From Streptomyces sp. NBC_01276 (GTDB taxonomy: Bacteria > Actinomycetota > Actinomycetes > Streptomycetales > Streptomycetaceae): a stretch of 64,000 nucleotides of DNA. Shown piece by piece: positions 44,471-53,642 of the stretch (the first letter of the stretch is position 1; each line of letters starts with the position of its first letter). Both the position numbers and the translations under genes were made by a program. The notes beneath the pieces were generated by a model that saw only the letters and a program-made list of their open reading frames with translations, did no database searches and had not been told where the DNA came from. The stretch covers positions 8,161,517-8,225,516 of the forward strand of contig NZ_CP108442.1 in assembly GCF_041435355.1 (NCBI RefSeq), written 5' to 3'.

Positions 44471-45435
44471 GCCTGGTCTCCTCGGCGGGTCAGCTTGAAG
44501 AAGATGAGCGACACCAGGCCCACGGCGACCGCGAGCAGGACCGACTGGGCTGCCGCGTAAGGGTAGTTGCCCGCTGCGACCGCGCTCTGTGCCGACATCA
44601 GAGGCGTGAAGGCGGAGGAGATCGAACCGCCGGAGACCGGCTGCAGCACGGTCGGCTCGTTGAACAGCTGGGCCGATCCGATGATCGAGAACACCGTGGT
44701 GAGCACCAGCGCGCCCCGTACCGCGGGGATCTTGATGCTCCAGGCGATCCGCAGGGCGGAGGCTCCGTCCATCCGGGCGGCTTCCAGGACCTCGGCGGGG
44801 ATGGACTGCAGGGCCGCATAGATGATGATCATGTTGTAGCCGGCCCAGCTCCAGGTGACGATGTTGGCCACCGACCACAGCACGATGTCGTCGTCGAAGA
44901 ACGGGATGGTGACGGAGAACGGTTCGAGCAGCCGGTTGAGCGGGCTGGACGTCGAGGAGTACATGAACGACCACACGAGTGCGGCACTGACGCCGGGGAT
45001 CGCGTAGGGGATGAAGCTCGTCAGTCGGAAGAAGCCCCGGCCCCGCGCCGACTTGGAGTCGATGAGCAGGGCCAGCACCAGTGCCACTGCCAGCATGAGC
45101 GGCACCTGTACGACGCCGAACAGGGCCACGCGGCCGAGCGAGGCCGTGAACGATCCGTCGTGCACGGCGCGCACGTAGTTGTCCAGAGGGGCGAAGACCT
45201 CCGTCGGGGCGGTCAGGCCCAGACCCGACCGGCGGACGGTGAAAAGACTGTTGTAGGCCGCGTACAGGATCGGTGCGATGTACATGGCCACGAACAGGGC
45301 GACGAACGGGGCGCAGAAGAGCAACGGGCTCAGAGGCCGCGGGCGCCCGGAGAGGGCTCCGCGTGCGGGCCGGGACGGAGCGGCGGCCGCCGGGCGCCGT
45401 CCGGTTGCGCGTACCGAAGGGGAGGCTTGGGTCAC
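44467..45435 (-). CDS. Carbohydrate ABC transporter permease (MalF/UgpA-type)
   Basis: The 322-residue membrane protein starts at GTG 45435. Six helices begin at PLLFCAPFVALFVAMYIAPI. The EAA loop is EVLEAARMDGASALRIAWSI. It is the partner of the following permease in a CUT1 sugar importer. The upstream binding-protein gene ends 127 nt before it, and its C-terminus overlaps the next gene by 4 nt. Confidence 0.92.
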   Translation of the reverse strand: MTQASPSVRATGRRPAAAAPSRPARGALSGRPRPLSPLLFCAPFVALFVAMYIAPILYAAYNSLFTVRRSGLGLTAPTEVFAPLDNYVRAVHDGSFTASLGRVALFGVVQVPLMLAVALVLALLIDSKSARGRGFFRLTSFIPYAIPGVSAALVWSFMYSSTSSPLNRLLEPFSVTIPFFDDDIVLWSVANIVTWSWAGYNMIIIYAALQSIPAEVLEAARMDGASALRIAWSIKIPAVRGALVLTTVFSIIGSAQLFNEPTVLQPVSGGSISSAFTPLMSAQSAVAAGNYPYAAAQSVLLAVAVGLVSLIFFKLTRRGDQA

Positions 45436-45562
45436 GAACGGGGTCCTCACTGTGGTTCGCCCCGCCGGCCGGCGAGTCAACGGCGGGGCGACTGCTTGCA
45501 CTTGCTGATGGCGGGGCGGGGGCGAGAGGTATCCCTGTCGCGTCCCCGCCCCGGCGACAGTG

Positions 45563-46858
45563 CTACTGCGCGACCGCCAGGCCCTGCTTGCGCATTTCGG
45601 CCAGGGTCGAGTCCTGAGCGTGGCCCAGGGCCTGCGCGATGGTTCCCTTTCCGGTCCACGCCTTGCCGAGGCCGTCATTGAGGTCCGCGACCGTGGAGGT
45701 CATCAGCGGGCCCCAGGTCCACCCGGGGTCGACGTCGGGCGCGGCCGCGGCGAAGACGTCGTAGATCTGCTGGCCGCCGAAGTAGGGGTCGGCCTTCAGC
45801 TGCGGCAGGTGGAGCAGATCGTTCGCTGCGGGATAGAGCGAAGCCTTCTCGACCAGCGTGCCGAACGCCTGCTTGTCGGTTCCCAGCCAGTGGGCGAACT
45901 CCCATGCAGCCGCGGTGTTCTCGCAGCCCTTGAGCACGGCCGTGGCCGATCCGCCCGCGTTGCCGACCTTCTTGTCGCCCTCCTGCCACTGCGGCATGGG
46001 GGCGACGGCCCACTGCCCGTCCCCGTCCTTGGCGCCGCCCTTGATGACTCCCGCCTGCCACACCGCCCCCACGACCGTGGCGATGTCGCCGTTGCCCAGC
46101 CCCGTGTACCACGCCTGGTCGTACATGGGGGCGCTGCTGATCAGGCCGTCGTTCGCGAGGCCCTGCCAGTAGTCCGCGACCTTCTTGTTCTCCGCGGAGG
46201 CCATGTTGACCTTCCAGGCGTCCTTGTCGACGCCGAACCAGTCGGCGCCGGCCTGCCAGGCGAGCCCGGCGTAGTCGTAGTCGAGGTAGGGCGAGGAGAT
46301 GAACCGCTTGGGGTCGGAGGCGTGGATCTTCTCCCCCGCGGCGCGATACTCGGCCCAGGTGGTCGGGGGCTTCAGACCGAGCGAGTCGAACAGCTTCTTG
46401 TTGTAGAAGAGGGCCATGGGGCCGGTGTCCACCGGAGCTCCGTAGACGGCCTTGCCGAGACTCACCGCGTTCCAGGCGGCGCTCTGGTACTCCTGCTTGG
46501 CGGAGCCGGCGTGCTTCGACACGTCCTGGAGGGCGCCCTGGGCGGCGAAGCTGGGCATCGTCTCGTACCCCACCTGGGCCAGGCAGGGTGCGTTGCCCGC
46601 CTTCACGGCGTTCAGCATCTTCTGGTAGCCACCCTTCGCCCCGGGCTGCACCGTTTGGTAGGTGACCTTGATGTCCGGGTGGCCTGCGTTGAAGGCGTTG
46701 ACGGCGTCCTCGTAGCCGGGGGCCCATCCCCAGAATGTTATCGATGCCTTTCCGGAGGCCGATGGGGTGCCGGACGCCGACCCCGAGCAGCCGGTGGCCG
46801 CAAAGGCGAGGGTGAGGACTCCCGCCGCTCCCACAAAACGGATGAAACTACGCTTCAC
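45563..46858 (-). CDS. Sugar ABC transporter solute-binding lipoprotein
   Basis: The 431-residue lipoprotein starts at GTG 46858 with a strong GGAGGAG. The signal (FVGAAGVLTLAFAATGC) has lipobox AATGC. The mature protein is a CUT1 family 1 binding protein: ITFWGWAPGYEDAVNAFNAG, DTGPMALFYNKKLFDSLGLK and WEFAHWLGTDKQAF. It captures an oligosaccharide outside the membrane. The presence of a LacI-type operator copy inside the coding region (46732-46748) is notable. It is the first gene of the operon, divergent from lacI-type 47089. Confidence 0.92.
   Translation of the reverse strand: MKRSFIRFVGAAGVLTLAFAATGCSGSASGTPSASGKASITFWGWAPGYEDAVNAFNAGHPDIKVTYQTVQPGAKGGYQKMLNAVKAGNAPCLAQVGYETMPSFAAQGALQDVSKHAGSAKQEYQSAAWNAVSLGKAVYGAPVDTGPMALFYNKKLFDSLGLKPPTTWAEYRAAGEKIHASDPKRFISSPYLDYDYAGLAWQAGADWFGVDKDAWKVNMASAENKKVADYWQGLANDGLISSAPMYDQAWYTGLGNGDIATVVGAVWQAGVIKGGAKDGDGQWAVAPMPQWQEGDKKVGNAGGSATAVLKGCENTAAAWEFAHWLGTDKQAFGTLVEKASLYPAANDLLHLPQLKADPYFGGQQIYDVFAAAAPDVDPGWTWGPLMTSTVADLNDGLGKAWTGKGTIAQALGHAQDSTLAEMRKQGLAVAQ
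46732..46748. promoter_or_regulatory. Operator-like site inside binding-protein gene
   Basis: AGAATGTTATCGATGCC, 17 bp, is identical to the site at 46974-46990 and lies about 110 bp inside the coding sequence. It could be an auxiliary operator for looping or roadblock repression. Confidence 0.55.
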
Positions 46859-46973
46859 AGCTCCTCCTGAGTGCCGTGGCAGGCAACGGAGACGTCCTGC
46901 ACGGGGGGCCGCCTGTCCGACGGGGCACACCGACGGTGTCGTCCGCCCGGTGTGCTGGCCGAAACTATGGCAG

Positions 46974-46990
46974 AGAATGTTATCGATGCC
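46974..46990. promoter_or_regulatory. LacI-type operator candidate, operon side
   Basis: AGAATGTTATCGATGCC lies 116 bp upstream of the binding-protein start in the divergent region. Its complement contains the CGATAACATT core shared with the site at 47047. Confidence 0.6.
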
Positions 46991-47046
46991 AATAGGCGGT
47001 AGCGGTTGGTGTCCTGGCCAGTGAAACTGCACGTGAACAGCCATGT

Positions 47047-47062
47047 GAGCGATATCATTGAC
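47047..47062. promoter_or_regulatory. LacI-type operator candidate, regulator side
   Basis: GAGCGATATCATTGAC contains CGATATCATT, one base different from the core of the other two sites, and lies 27 bp before the regulator start. This position suggests autoregulation. Confidence 0.5.
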
Positions 47063-47088
47063 CAGGTCGGACAGAAGAAAGGGATCCC

Positions 47089-48123
47089 ATGGCGAAGAGC
47101 GGTGACACCCACAGCGGAGCGCGCCCCCCGGGCATGGTGGACGTTGCCCGGGTTGCGGGCGTGTCCGCGCAGACCGTCTCGCGCGCGCTCGCCGGCCACC
47201 CCAACGTGCAGGAGAAGACGCGCGCGAAGGTCTTGGCGGCGGTCGACCAGCTCGGCTACCGCCGCAACAACGCCGCGCGGATGCTCTCGTCGGGCCGGAG
47301 CCGGAGCATCGGCGTCGTGACCCTCCAGACGAGCTTCTACTCCAGGGCCGCCGTAACCTCCGGCATCGAGAAGGCTGCCCATGAGGCCGGCTACGCCGTC
47401 AGCGCCGCCACCACCGCCTCGCTGGACACCTCCGCCATCGAGAACGCGCTCTCCCGGCTCGCTGACCAGGACGTCGAAGGGATCATCCTCTCGGTGCCGC
47501 TCATTCATACCAGCAGCAGGATCGAGCAGCTCACCCGCTCCACGCCCACCGTCACCATCGACGGCTCGCGCACCGACGCGACCGAGGTCCTCGCGATCGA
47601 CCAGGTCCAGGCCGCTCGCATCGCCACCCAGCACCTGCTGGACCTCGGACACGAGACGGTGTGGCACATCACCGGCCCCGTGGAGTGGCTGGAATCAGCC
47701 CACCGCCGCGACGGCTGGCAATCCGCCCTCGAAAGCGCGGGCCGTGCGGTGCCGCCACCGCTGGAGGGGGACTGGTCACCCGCCTCGGGCTACCGGAACG
47801 GCCTGGTGCTCGCGCGGATCCCGGACGTCACCGCCGTTTTCGTCGCGAGCGACGAGATGGCCTTCGGGGTGATCAGGGCCCTGCACGAGGCGGGGCGGCG
47901 CGTACCGGACGACATCTCGGTTGTCGGATTCGACGACATCGAGCTCGCCGAGTACTGCTCACCCTCCCTCACCACCATCGCCCAGCCGTTCCAGCACATG
48001 GGCGCCCTCGCGGTGACCCATCTGCTCCGCCAGATCGACGCCCCCGGCCCCGTCCCCGAGCCGCGCTCGGTCGAACCGCGCCTCGTCGTACGTTCCAGCA
48101 CGACGACCGCGCCCGGTCGCTGA
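47089..48123 (+). CDS. LacI-family transcriptional regulator of the sugar operon
   Basis: The 344-residue repressor has the N-terminal LacI HTH and hinge (MVDVARVAGVSAQTVSRALA and TRAKVLAAVDQLGYRRNNAA). A periplasmic-binding-protein-like effector domain follows (SIGVVTLQTSFYSRAAVTSG, TVTIDGSR, ITGPVEWLESAHRRDGWQSA, SVVGFDDIELAEYCSPSLTT). An AGAAAGGGAT site precedes ATG 47089. It is divergent from the binding protein, permease and GH35 operon, with candidate operators between. The inducer is probably the imported sugar. Confidence 0.93.
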   Translation: MAKSGDTHSGARPPGMVDVARVAGVSAQTVSRALAGHPNVQEKTRAKVLAAVDQLGYRRNNAARMLSSGRSRSIGVVTLQTSFYSRAAVTSGIEKAAHEAGYAVSAATTASLDTSAIENALSRLADQDVEGIILSVPLIHTSSRIEQLTRSTPTVTIDGSRTDATEVLAIDQVQAARIATQHLLDLGHETVWHITGPVEWLESAHRRDGWQSALESAGRAVPPPLEGDWSPASGYRNGLVLARIPDVTAVFVASDEMAFGVIRALHEAGRRVPDDISVVGFDDIELAEYCSPSLTTIAQPFQHMGALAVTHLLRQIDAPGPVPEPRSVEPRLVVRSSTTTAPGR

Positions 48124-48227
48124 GCCCTGATGCCTTGAGGGTGCGGACGCCGGGCTGCCGGGCGTTGAAGTCGTCGGACACGGGTGCAGGTGCAGGCGGA
48201 GGGAGCCGGCTCACGGCGTGATCTCGA

Positions 48228-48800
48228 GTGGTGGAGCGGTGCACAGCGCGGCACTGTGCGCCGGGCACATGCGCCACGCCGGTGACTGTGCCCACAGCAC
48301 GGTTCTGGTCGTGGTGGCCTGTTCATGGCGCCTCGGCCACCGCGTGCCACGAGGTCGCCCTCGGGCTGTCCGGCCGGGGCCCGGAGCCCTCCGACGCCCC
48401 GTGCACCGCCGCTGCGGCGGACTTCGAGGCCCACCGCATCGACTTGCCGGTGCCGGGTACGAGCAGCGCGGCCGTGGTGCGCGGTGGCGCGATCGTCCTG
48501 GACATCGCGCACACCGGGACCCTCGTGGTCACTGCGGCGCGGATCGTGCTCGGCGCGCCCGTGCCCGCGGACACGACGTCGCCTGCGGATCGGCCGGGCC
48601 TGTTCCGGTACGCAGGGCGGCCCGCGCTCTCGCTGTACGCGCGCCGCCTGCCGGCCCATCTCACGCCGAGGTCGGTGTACTTCCAGAACGCCGTCCGGAT
48701 GCCGCTGGCCCTGGCGGCCAGCCGGATGATCGAGGGCGTGCTCGATCTGTCCCACGGCGTGTGGACGCTGTTGGCCACCCTCACCGTGACTGCCTGTTTC
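48228..48800 (+). pseudogene. FUSC-family membrane protein remnant
   Basis: The recognisable part is PRSVYFQNAVRMPLALAASR then IEGVLDLSHGVWTLLATLTV. This is the start of the second FUSC-type membrane unit (HGxWxLLATLTV) of aromatic-acid or fusaric-acid exporter-like proteins. Upstream residues (GRPALSLYARRLPAHLT) fit the cytosolic linker. The reading frame ends in IS5 DNA just after 48800, so the C-terminal half is lost. The upstream N-terminal membrane part is also absent. Confidence 0.6.
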
Positions 48801-48837
48801 GTATCACCTGTGCGGGCTAGGAGTTGTCGTCAGAGTG

Positions 48838-49316
48838 TCACGCCCACATCAGGAGCGACGCGAGGGTGACGGCTGCTTGGTAGGACTGGGCGGTCTTGTC
48901 GTACCTGGTCGCGATGCCGCGCCATTGCTTGAGGCGGTTGAAGCACCGTTCCACGACGTTGCGGTGCTTGTAGACCTGCTTGTTGAAAGCCGGCGGTCGG
49001 CCGCCCCGGCTGCCTCGCCGGGTTCGGTTGCGGACCTGGTCGGATCGTTCCGGGATCGTGTGCGTGATGCCGCGGCGTCGCAGCCAAGAACGGATGGCCT
49101 TCGAGCTGTAGCCCTTGTCGCCTATGACGTGGTCGGGCCTGATGCGCGGTCTGCCCGGCCCGATCCGGGGCACCCGTATCGCGTCCATCACGGCGGTGAA
49201 CTGGGTACAGTCGTTGATGTTCCCGCCGGTCAGGACGAACGCGAGGGGTCGGCCCGTCCCGTCGCAGGCCAGGTGAATCTTGCTGGTCAGCCCGCCGCGG
49301 GACCGGCCGAGGGCCG
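48838..49316 (-). pseudogene. IS5-family transposase, 5' truncated
   Basis: Recognisable from LGRSRGGLTSKIHLACDGTG, through FVLTGGNINDCTQF, RPDHVIGDKGYSSKAIRSWL and NVVERCFNRLKQWRGIATRY, to ASLLMWA. It has the second Asp (GDKGYSS) and the final Glu (VVERCFN), but the N-terminal half with the first Asp is missing where it meets the serine-protease fragment. An open extension to 49452 is antisense to that gene and is not transposase. It separates a FUSC fragment from a protease fragment. Confidence 0.8.
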
Positions 49317-50587
49317 GGCTGCGGAGCCCCGTTACCGTCGGCCGCTCGGACCTGAACGCGGGTACCAGCGGAGCCGTCGTCGAGGCCACCGATGTGGTCG
49401 TCCATCCGGAACGCAATGTCGCCCTGCTCAAGCTGAGCACGCCGGTCACCAATGTCGCCCTGGCGCTGCTGTCTGGTCAGGCGCCCGCCGCAGGGCAGGC
49501 CCTGCACAGCGCTGGTTTCGGGCGTATCGCGAGCAGCTGGGTTCCCGGGCTGCTGAACAGTGGCCAGTTCAGCGTCACCGCCACCACCGCTGACGGGGTC
49601 GTCGATCTCCAGCCCTCTGGTGACTCGGCGATCTGCCAGGGCGACGCGGGCGGCCCAATCACGCGTGACAACGCGGGCCGGCACGAGCTGGTCGCCCTGA
49701 CCACCGGCTCCTGGCTCGGCTCCTGCCTCGGTGCCCCGGAGGGTGAGACTCGTAGGGGGGCTCGGGCTGTGCGCGTCGACGACCTCGGGCAGTGGGTCAA
49801 GGACAACGTCACCGTGCCGGGTCCCGACACCAGTAACCTGACCGACCAGCGTGCGCTGGCGGACTTCAACGGGGACGGCAAGGCCGACCTGGCCGCCGTC
49901 GACAAGAACGGCACCCTCCAGATCTACCGCAGCCGCGCCGAGGGCACGTTCGAGCCGACCCCGACTGCCGTCGGAACCCCCGGCGTGTGGAAGACGGTCC
50001 AGCGGATCTTCGCCGGCGACTTCAACGGCGACGGCAAGCGGGACATCGCCGCCGTCTGGGAAAGCGACCGCATCCAGCTGCATTCCGGCAAGGGCGACGG
50101 TACCTTCAACCTCGCAACCGTGCTGAGCCCCCAGAACGCCACCTGGGCGCAGCTCAAGCACCTCACCCGCTACAAGGTAGACCCCTCCAGCCCCAAGGAC
50201 GGCGTCCTCGCGACCCGCCCCAACGGCGATCTGTACGCCTACAAGGTCGGTACGAACGGTCAGCTCGACTTCAACGGCGGCAAGAAGATCTGGCCCGACA
50301 CCTCCTTCAACAGCGTCATCATCCTCGGCACCGGTGACTTCAACGGCGACGGCTGTGACGACGTCGTGGGCGTCTGGGAGAACGGCGCCCTGGTCCGCTG
50401 GACCGGCAACGCCTCCGGGACCCTGGACTCCGGCGGTCTGGCCGCGGCCGGCACCTGGACCGACCTGAAGATCGTCACCGGTGACGTCGACGGCGACGGC
50501 AAGATCGACATCGTCAGCTGGAAGGGCACCAAGATGACCTTCCACCGTGGCCGGGGCAACGGCACCTTCGAGGGCGTCCAGCCCTGA
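49317..50587 (+). pseudogene. Secreted trypsin-like protease with FG-GAP repeats, N-terminus lost
   Basis: The frame contains the latter half of an S1 protease (VVHPERNVALLKLSTPVTNV, CQGDAGGPIT with the nucleophile Ser, WVKDNV), followed by four FG-GAP/VCBS repeats (ALADFNGDGKADLAAVDKNG, FAGDFNGDGKRDIAAVWESD, GTGDFNGDGCDDVVGVWENG, TGDVDGDGKIDIVSW), each with a Ca-binding DxDGDG loop. The signal peptide and catalytic His region are replaced by IS5 DNA. The position of the catalytic Asp carries Asn (ERNVALL). It is therefore unlikely to be exported or active. Confidence 0.8.
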
Positions 50588-50811
50588 CCCACAGGCTCAC
50601 CGACCCTCCGTCGCAAGTGACCGGAATGCTCCCGGCGGCGCGGCGGCGGACCAGGTGACGGGACCTCCGTCCTGTTCGCACAGCCCCACCCACCCGATTC
50701 CGGCGGCTCCGGCTGACGCCGACGACGGAATCCGGTCATGCACTCTCCCGGACGTGAGACGCCTCCACGGCGCCTCCCGTCCGGGGTCTTACACACGATC
50801 AAGGACTTGAA

Positions 50812-51750
50812 GTGATCTCTAACCTGATGCGGCGCGCCAGGGGCACGCTCGCGGTGACCATCGCCGCCGGCGCCCTGCTCGCGGCCACGTCTCCGGCCCA
50901 GGCCGCACCCGTCCCGGCGCTCACCGCGGCCGGCGCCATCGTGATCGACGGCACCAACGGGGCCACGCTCACCGCCAAGGACGCCGACACCAAGCGCCCC
51001 ATGGCGAGCACCACGAAGATCATGACCGCCCTGGTGGTTACCTCCCTGCCGAACCTCAACCTCGACCAGAAGGTCACGGTCAAGCAGGAGTACCTGGACT
51101 ACGTCTACGTCCAGGGAGCGAGCTCGGCCCAGCTCAAGGCCGGGGCGACCCCGACGGTCCGTCAGCTGCTGTACGGGATGATGCTGCCGTCGGGCTGCGA
51201 CGCCGCTTACGCCCTCGCGGACACCTTCGGCACGGGTACGACCATGGCGGCCCGCACGGCGGACTTCATCGCGAAGATGAACGCCAAGGCCAAGGAACTC
51301 GGCATGGCGAACACCGTCTTCGACTCCTTCGACGGCATCTCGTCGACCGGCAAGAACCTGGCCAGCCCGCGCGACCTGGCCACGCTCACCCGGCAGGCGA
51401 TGGCCGACCCGCTGTTCCAGACGCTGGTGAAGACCACCACGTACAGCACCGGCGGCACCTCCGCCGTTGCCGCCTGGAGCAACACCAACCTGCTGGTCCA
51501 GCCGCGACCGACCGGTTATGGCGTTCCGGGCGCGATCGGCGTGAAGACCGGCACGACCACCGCCGCCGGCAAGTGCCTCGTCTTCTCCGTCACCCGCAAC
51601 GGCAAGACCATCATCGGTGTCCTGCTGAACGACGAGGAGCGCTACATGGACTCCATGGCCCTCACCGACTGGGCCCTCGGCCCGGCAGCCGGCTCCAAGA
51701 ACGCCCTCCAGCGCAGCAACACCGCCCCGATCCCCGACGTCCTCGACTGA
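50812..51750 (+). CDS. D-alanyl-D-alanine carboxypeptidase (S11, PBP5-like)
   Basis: The 312-residue precursor starts at GTG 50812. The signal is GTLAVTIAAGALLAATSPAQ. The penicillin-binding fold has SxxK in MASTTKIMTA, SxN-equivalent SGCDAAYAL (Cys at the third position, common in actinobacterial members) and KTG in GVKTGTTTAAGKCLVFSV. It trims the terminal D-Ala of peptidoglycan stems outside the membrane. There is no C-terminal amphipathic anchor. A single-gene unit; the next gene is a lipoprotein 160 bp later. Confidence 0.9.
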   Translation: MISNLMRRARGTLAVTIAAGALLAATSPAQAAPVPALTAAGAIVIDGTNGATLTAKDADTKRPMASTTKIMTALVVTSLPNLNLDQKVTVKQEYLDYVYVQGASSAQLKAGATPTVRQLLYGMMLPSGCDAAYALADTFGTGTTMAARTADFIAKMNAKAKELGMANTVFDSFDGISSTGKNLASPRDLATLTRQAMADPLFQTLVKTTTYSTGGTSAVAAWSNTNLLVQPRPTGYGVPGAIGVKTGTTTAAGKCLVFSVTRNGKTIIGVLLNDEERYMDSMALTDWALGPAAGSKNALQRSNTAPIPDVLD

Positions 51751-51911
51751 CGGCAACCGTGTCCGTGGTGACGCCACAGGTGGGCCTGCCCCGTCGGCTG
51801 ACCGGCATCTCGACCGGCCGGTCGGTGATGTGGCGGGCCCGCCCCGGGTGTCACCACGCATGCGGCCGGACGGGGGTGAGTCGTGGTGATGGATCCATTG
51901 TGAAAGAAGGA

Positions 51912-52703
51912 ATGAGGATTGTGGTGACGCGCAGGGCCAGGCATCTGGCGGTATCGGGCGCGGCGGCTGGTGTGTTGCTGGTTCTGACCGCCTGCGAGGG
52001 CGGGGCGGGCAGTGCGGGAAGCGGCAAACAGAGCGCCGACGGCGTGCTGCTGTCCCAATCCATGCAGTTGTTCAGGGACTCGCCTTCGGTGCGGGTCACG
52101 GCCAGGTCCGCGGTCGCCATGGGGAGCGGGGTCGGGATCTCCGTCGACCGCGACAAGAACTGCCGCGTCGAGGCCCAGGGCGGGTTCTTCCAGGTCGCCG
52201 TCGAACGCGGCGGCCGTACCTGGATGAGCTGGAGCGACGACTCCCTCCAGAAGGCCGCTACCAGCCCGGACGGCGAACGGCTGAAGAAGGAACTGCGCGG
52301 CAAGTGGCTGGAGCTCGCTCAGGAGGGCCGAATCCGCAAGAGCATGGTCGACCTGTGCGCTCTGACCCCCTTGCGAACCGTCACTGACCAGCTGGCAAAG
52401 CCCAGCCGGCACACCACCCGGCAGCCGGAGACCACCGAGGACGGAGAGCGTCTCGTCCCCCTGCGCCTGGCCGAGGGCGACACGTCGGTGACCGCCTTCA
52501 TCAAGGACGGCGAGAAGCCCTACCCGCACAAACTCATCGTGAACATAACGACGTTCGCCCCGACACCGGTCGACTTCTGGCTCGACGCCTACGGCGAACC
52601 GGTCACGGTGGCGCCACCGGCTGCCGCGCAGACCGTCCGTTCCGCGTCCATCGAGGCCCTCGCGGAACGTCACCTCGCGGCTGGGCTGCCCAGCAGCACC
52701 TAA
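51912..52703 (+). CDS. Lipoprotein, LppX/LprG-like size class
   Basis: The 263-residue precursor has the signal RHLAVSGAAAGVLLVLTACE with lipobox VLTAC. The mature domain of about 235 residues (LSQSMQLFRDSPSVRVTARS, NCRVEAQGGFFQVAVERGGR, PVDFWLDAYGEPVTVAPPAA) has alternating beta-strands. Its final strand motif DFWLDAYGEPV resembles the mycobacterial LppX/LprG-type lipid-binding fold or sensor-linked lipoproteins. ATG 51912 is used; GTG 51921, with GAGG before it, is a close alternative. Function unknown. Confidence 0.75.
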   Translation: MRIVVTRRARHLAVSGAAAGVLLVLTACEGGAGSAGSGKQSADGVLLSQSMQLFRDSPSVRVTARSAVAMGSGVGISVDRDKNCRVEAQGGFFQVAVERGGRTWMSWSDDSLQKAATSPDGERLKKELRGKWLELAQEGRIRKSMVDLCALTPLRTVTDQLAKPSRHTTRQPETTEDGERLVPLRLAEGDTSVTAFIKDGEKPYPHKLIVNITTFAPTPVDFWLDAYGEPVTVAPPAAAQTVRSASIEALAERHLAAGLPSST

Positions 52704-52718
52704 GGGCGGTCATGAGGA

Positions 52719-52931
52719 TCAGGAAGCCGACCGGGCCCGGTCGGTGGACTTGGGGACGTGGCCGGTGATCTCCCATTTGAGGTGAACAGTGCAATTGGTG
52801 AAGGCTTCCAGCGCATGACCGATCCGGTTGTACGGCGCCTCCCAAGCGTCGTGGTCGGCGTTGGGTGCGAGTGATCGCATGAGGGCGCCGCAGTGGCGCT
52901 CGACGTTGGAGGCAGCGTCTATCTGGTTCAT
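52719..52931 (-). CDS. Small conserved-looking protein
   Basis: A 70-codon gene encodes MNQIDAASNVERHCGALMRS, NRIGHALEAFTNCTVHLKWE and ITGHVPKSTDRARSAS. Third-position GC is high throughout and supports a true gene. It has two Cys and one amphipathic helix and no known motif. It ends between the lipoprotein and a broken mobile-element gene. Function unknown; it could be part of an integrated element. Confidence 0.45.
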   Translation of the reverse strand: MNQIDAASNVERHCGALMRSLAPNADHDAWEAPYNRIGHALEAFTNCTVHLKWEITGHVPKSTDRARSAS

Positions 52932-52967
52932 GCCCGCTGGTGTCGGCTCGGCCTATAGACGGACCTG

Positions 52968-53401
52968 GTTCTGCCTGGCCGAGACCTCGTCGCCCACGAA
53001 CAACGCCAAGCCCACCTTGTCGTGGTCGGCGACTTCGACTGCTCGGGCGAGGAGATCGAGCGGGACTGGGTGGAGCGGACGCGCTGCAGGAGCTCGGTGA
53101 CCCGGGTGCTGCTCACCTACGAACAGGTGCGCGCGTACGGCCTGCCCGCGACCGAGGGCAAGCGCGGCGACCCGAGGTAGCCGGCCTTCGCCCGGCGCTT
53201 CGACTTCGACATCGAGCATCCGGTGCAGTGGGAGGTGGAAGCGCTGGAGCCGGACGAACTCCAGCAGCTGGTCCTCGCCGCCGTCGACCCGTACATCGAC
53301 CGCGACGTCCTCGCGCAGCAGATCGCCTGCGAGGAGCAGCACCGCCGCGCCTTGGAGGACTTCGCTGGCCGGTGGGGTGCGGCGGGCGATGAGCAGTCTT
53401 A
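52968..53401 (+). pseudogene. TOPRIM-like mobile-element protein, nonsense mutation
   Basis: One frame reads VVVGDFDCSGEEIERDWVER, VTRVLLTYEQVRAYGLPATE and GKRGDPR, then TAG at 53178-53180, then PAFARRFDFDIEHPVQWEVE and PDELQQLVLAAVDPYIDRDV. GDFDCSGEEI resembles the GDxDxSG motif of TOPRIM nuclease/topoisomerase domains. The stop sits where a Trp (TGG to TAG) is expected before PAFA. The N-terminal part is also missing. Proteins with this sequence style occur in actinomycete integrative elements as I recall; function unknown. Confidence 0.5.
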
Positions 53402-53642
53402 GGTGGTGGCTTGCGCGGGTGGGTGAAGCGCAGGGGGACGGCCTGGCAGGTCAGCGGCTCCTGATGGGCTGCGGACGAGGGCGTTGGGCATGAGGCAGAG
53501 GGCGCCGAGGGTGACGGCGACGATTCTGAGTTTGCGAAGTGCTCAGCAGTGGCGCTGGCCATCGACGGCTTCGTACATAGCCATGTGCGGACCGTCACCA
53601 TCGTGGAATGATCGCTTCGTTGGTCTGAGGAAGAGGCGGGCG

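Noticed and set aside
45560..46870. A 436-codon + strand reading opposite the binding protein
   Set aside because: Antisense to a clear ABC binding protein; no motif.
53402..53642. Minus-strand signal-peptide-like reading (LRKLRIVAVTLGALCLMP)
   Set aside because: Only about 45 codons with no continuing domain or ribosome site; at most a relic.
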